NCBI RefSeq assembly: GCF_000002425.4
Contig: NC_037255.1
Location: 5,355,602-5,419,601, forward strand
Direction: 5' to 3'
Length of the DNA stretch: 64,000 nt
Origin: Physcomitrium patens
Taxonomy: Eukaryota > Streptophyta > Bryopsida > Funariales > Funariaceae
Shown here: piece after piece, positions 60,478 through 64,000 of the stretch
Position numbering within the stretch: position 1 is the first letter of the stretch
Layout of the letters: each line of letters starts with the position of its first letter
Translations under genes and position numbers: made by a program
Notes under the pieces: model-generated
Database searches by the model: none
What the model was told of the DNA's origin: nothing
Seen by the model: the letters and a program-made list of their open reading frames with translations, nothing else

Positions 60478-61190
60478 AAACAAATAGAAGAGAGGAATTG
60501 ATAACAAAGAAAATACTAAGAACAATATCAGTTTAAAAGAGGGTAATCCGCAACTTCTAATGCGCTTATGTCTTATCAAGAAAAAGGGGTAATCCACTCT
60601 TAATCAAGAAAAGACAAAGCTCTGATATTGTAAGTGTACTCTTGTCAATCTGTCAAGGACAAGAACTCGATGAAAGCTAAAGAGTAAGTGAGACTTTTCT
60701 CAAAAAGAAATAGGACAAAATAGAAATATGTATATTAAGAAAGAAACTGGAATGGCTATTGCCAAAATACAAGAAAACTAGAGACCCTTGAAACTAGACT
60801 AGAAGCAAGAAAGGAGTTGACAAGAGTGAAGAGGGCTTCACTCTTGCCTCTATATATACTATCTAACTAGAAGCCACGTGGCGATGTTCTATAAGACCTC
60901 CAATATATGTTGACTTTCTAGGCCACATGCCTTTGCTTGCAAGGCAAGTTTTCTATGGATGGACCACGTAGTTAGCTTATTCTTTAAGCTTCCAACATGT
61001 GTGGCACATGGCTAACTTGTTGACCAAGTTTCTAACCTAAAAGTCAACTATAGACTCCTATAAAGTCAAAGCAGCGTCTATGAAGCTTCTAAGAAGCTTC
61101 TCTAGAAGATATTACACAATTAACCTACTTTTATCTACTTTTACATACTTTTATCTATTCATATAGGTAATTATATGTATGTCCGTGACA
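60478..61190 (-). mobile_element. gypsy A-family LTR with leader
   Basis: An LTR of 540 bp (60651-61190, TGTCAAGG to CCGTGACA in plus view) preceded on its left by about 170 bp of A-family leader (60478-60650), with the 'gctctgata' primer-site complement at 60619-60627. The sequence then passes directly into D-like pol without A-family gag, so this is a truncated or recombined 5' end. No target duplication was identified. Confidence 0.8.
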
Positions 61191-62374
61191 CTTTAACATT
61201 TTAGATAGTCTCTAATCTGATGGTCTGACTCTTGATAATAAAAGCACAATCTTTTTTGTGTCAATATTTTTTGTCTCTATGGTATTAATGGTCCTTGCAA
61301 AGCATCAATCTCTATCAATGTTTATTATTGTATTATAGTATTAGCTAGTGGCATAGAACTTTGTGATGTTGTATTGTAACATGACTATATGGTGAAAGAT
61401 GATAATATGAATCTTATTATAGAAGAGCCAAGTTAAAAGAAAAAGTAGATAAATATGGATAAAAGATAGAAAGGTAATAAAACTTTTAGTAGTAATGCTG
61501 CCCTTTTAAAAAAAATAGCTTCTACTTACTTTGTAGGACCAAAAATAAGGCAAAATAAGGTAGATTGGAAAAATAAATGATATAGACATCTTTAAGAAGA
61601 AGTTAAGAGTAAATTTTAGTAAAAATTACTTAGAAAAATTAGATGTTGATACCCAGAGAAGTCCAGTTATGAACCAGGATCGAAATCAGTCCCTGAAGTA
61701 TAAAACCGAGTCTTGACGATGATTCTAGGACTCTTTGGTAGATCGAAGAATGGGATTTGATAGAAGATTGGATAGGATTTTTATCAATGTTAGTTTTGGA
61801 TGTTTTGGATATGTATTGACTTTGTAAGAGCTTTGCAAAGTCAATGTTTGTTTAGGATGACTTGGGTTTTGTGAAATAAAATAGGATTTACATTTTGAGT
61901 GATTTCAAGAGTTTTGTAGCAGATCTATAGATAAAGTTTTGTAGGTTAATGTTCATAGTTGTACTTAATATGTGTTCTAAATCTTAGCTCAATCTAATAA
62001 TTAAAATGAGGGTCATTGAGGTTTAAGTGAGTCAAGGTCTCAAAAAGTTGAATTTTAAGTTTAGTGAGGGTTTTTAGATCTCTTGCAATCTACTAGTTGG
62101 ATTTGGAGTGAATTTGTGTGAGAGGATATTAGACTTATTTTTATATATATATAAAAATTTTGAGATCAATCGAAACGTGAAAAAGAAAGATATTGGCTTT
62201 GGAAGATTAGTATGAAGATTGGAGAAGGAGGCCAGCCAATACCCAAGTATATTTTTGAGGTTATCGTTTATTTGGTAATTTTAATCCTTTTAAAACTTTT
62301 TGTCCTTGTTTTCAACTTAGTTATTAAGAATTGTGCAAAATTTGAATTAAGATCAATGATTTATTGATTAGTTA
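61191..62374. other. AT-rich DNA, nothing recognised
   Basis: No coding similarity or repeat partner found. The last part (about 61.65-62.3 kb) is slightly less AT-rich but has only short open frames. Confidence 0.45.
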
Positions 62375-62379
62375 TTGAG

Positions 62380-62830
62380 ATTTAATTTTGTTATAAAAAT
62401 TATTAGGATTTTTTTACAGTTTGGTTTAGGATTTAGGATTTGGTTAGGATTTGATTTAGGATTTAGAGTTTGGTTAGGGTTTCATTTAGGATTTAGGATT
62501 TGGTTAGGATTTAGTTTAGGATTTAGAATTTGGTTAGGATTTAGGATTTGGATAGGATTTAAGATTTGGATAGGATTTGGTTTAGGGTTTAGGATTTGAT
62601 TTAGGATTTGGTTGGGGTTTGGTTTAGAGTTTGGTTTAGGATTTGGATAGAATTCGGTTTAGGATTTGGATAGAATTTTTTTTAGGATTTGATTAAGGTT
62701 TGGTTTAGGATTTAGGATTTAATTTAGGATTTAGGATTTGATTTAGGGTTTAGGATTTTATTAGGGTTTGTTTAGGATTTAAGATTTAATTAGTTTTGGC
62801 CTAAAGTTTGAATGAAGTCTAATAGGATTT
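62380..62830 (+). repeat. degenerate telomere-like array
   Basis: About 450 bp of variants of TTTAGGA, TTTAGGG and TTTGG in tandem, the plant telomere unit being TTTAGGG. Most units carry A for the last G, or a shortened TTTGG form. An open frame of about 74 codons here ('GFRIWLGF' repeats) is its translation. It may be an old interstitial telomeric tract. Confidence 0.7.
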
Positions 62831-63383
62831 TAACTAGGATTAAATTAAGATTTAATTGATATGTATTTGAGATATATTTGTGATCATTCTAATATTTCTT
62901 TAATATTTTTTATTTTTTCATTAAAATTTCTTTGAAATTTCTTTGAATTTGATTAAAGCTTGCTTAACATATTATGGTTTAATTAGAGTTTAGTTAGTAT
63001 TCTATTAGAGTTAGGATTTTGTTGTTGTAATTTCCATTCTACCTTCCTTAGCTAGGTGCCCAGAGAATTCTCAAGCAAGACTTCATGTATTACGACATCT
63101 CTATAAGTCATACTCCATAATTTTTAAAATCTATAGCATCAACCCTCTTTGCAATCATAATTGCCCCCTCAAATGTTTGTAGACCTCTTAATTCTACCTT
63201 TTGTTGGACCTTTAGTTTCAACCCTTGTACAAACTAATCTATCATCTCTTCTTCTAAAATATTGTCAATTTAGAGACATAAGGACTTGAACCAGTGTCAG
63301 GGTAGAGAGAATTTGCCTTAAAAAAGCACTGGGCTCCTAGCTGCCACTAATTGCTCAATCAAGTCTTGAGATAAAAAGAACCA

Positions 63384-63427
<44 letters not shown>

Positions 63428-64000
63428 ACATTTTTAGAAGCAATAAAATCAAATATATAAGTCTTAAGTTCTCAAAAATACCCAAAATATTGTAAAAAAA
63501 ACTCTAAATCATCATATACCATTCTAGGGTATTATTTCCAAACTTCAAAAACTCATATCTTCTATTTGGACCATCCAAACACACTCAAATTTTACATGAA
63601 ATACTCATGTACTTCTAAAAATTATCGAAACAAAATTCAACTATAAATTTATTGTAGATCTTAAGATATCACTAAAACCCTAACAATAGCTTTAAACCCT
63701 AATTTTTATACACCTACATATAATTTTCTTTTTATCTTACAAAAAAAGCACTCAAATGCCACAAAATTTATATATATAGCTTTTTAATATAATAATATAT
63801 CTTCTACAAAAGGTTTGAGTCAAAAATTTGTATAGAAACTTAAGATATGGCTATAACTATTACTATGAACAAAATTACTTACTTACTCCCTTTAATTTGG
63901 ATGCACTGACTTCAACCTTCTATAACTTCTTCACCTAAATTCCAAATTTATGAAACAGTATATGAAAAGTATATTGAAGAAAGTTTTTTTTCCAATTCTT
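62831..64000. other. AT-rich DNA, possible worn repeat
   Basis: No clear gene. About 63.02-63.36 kb is less AT-rich and on the minus strand has a 'ggttcaagtcc' resembling an RNA polymerase III B box, but no tRNA fold could be supported. The end of the window has no recognisable feature. Confidence 0.4.
63389..63423. repeat. (AT)n microsatellite
   Basis: About 35 bp of AT dinucleotides. Confidence 0.93.

Noticed and set aside
62375-62599. Open frame with repeated GFRIWLGF peptides
   Set aside because: It is the translation of the telomere-like tandem repeat, with no other coding support.
63280-63360. tRNA gene or tRNA-derived SINE on the minus strand
   Set aside because: A B-box-like 'ggttcaagtcc' is present, but the T-arm does not pair well and no acceptor stem or convincing A box was found.

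Overview
This is a nuclear window from a land plant. It is AT-rich, dominated by LTR retrotransposons, and carries one clearly supported host gene. That gene (36650-38040, + strand, four exons with introns of about 158, 119 and 106 bp) encodes a predicted secreted protein of 335 residues resembling the DUF3455 family. From general knowledge, plant members of this family are best known from mosses and other seedless plants. With the compact introns, this suggests a bryophyte or another non-flowering plant, but the sequence cannot fix the genus. The gene sits in a moderate-GC island (about 33.6-38.8 kb) surrounded by DNA decayed toward A and T.

Layout, left to right. 0-0.6 kb: worn Ty3/gypsy gag relic. 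2.7-5.0 kb: first copy of an unclassified dispersed repeat (called R here), holding a solo gypsy LTR with perfect 5-bp target duplication. 5.0-6.0 kb: fragments of the same gypsy family. 6.0-8.2 kb: AT-rich DNA with a 3 x 73 bp tandem repeat. 8.2-15.5 kb: second R copy split by a Ty1/copia element (8979-15163, minus strand). 17.1-18.4 kb: third R copy, inverted. 18.4-30.2 kb: an old plus-strand Ty3/gypsy chromovirus split by a younger, oppositely oriented member of the same family (19048-24653); both have target duplications. 30.6-32.0 kb: copia relic. 33.6-38.8 kb: host island. 40.7-61.2 kb: a stack in which a worn gypsy relic (D) holds gypsy A (41843-58945), and A holds gypsy B (43395-49576) and copia C (52359-57444). 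62.4-62.8 kb: degenerate telomere-like repeats. The rest is AT-rich DNA without recognisable features.

The transposable elements do not cooperate with the host gene; their interest is structural. The two gypsy families (A-type and B) share a layout: LTR, a tRNA-iMet-like primer site set about 25 nt inside the LTR, gag, protease-RT-RNase H-integrase, chromodomain, a small extra reading frame after pol, a G-rich polypurine tract, LTR. The extra frame is recognisable in several copies and has no function I can name. Family B LTRs carry dense, perfect heat-shock-element arrays upstream of a TATA box. LTR pairs checked by eye differ mostly by transitions, as expected from cytosine methylation and deamination.

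I recognised no rRNA or tRNA gene, CRISPR array or organellar segment. All percent identities are estimates by eye.
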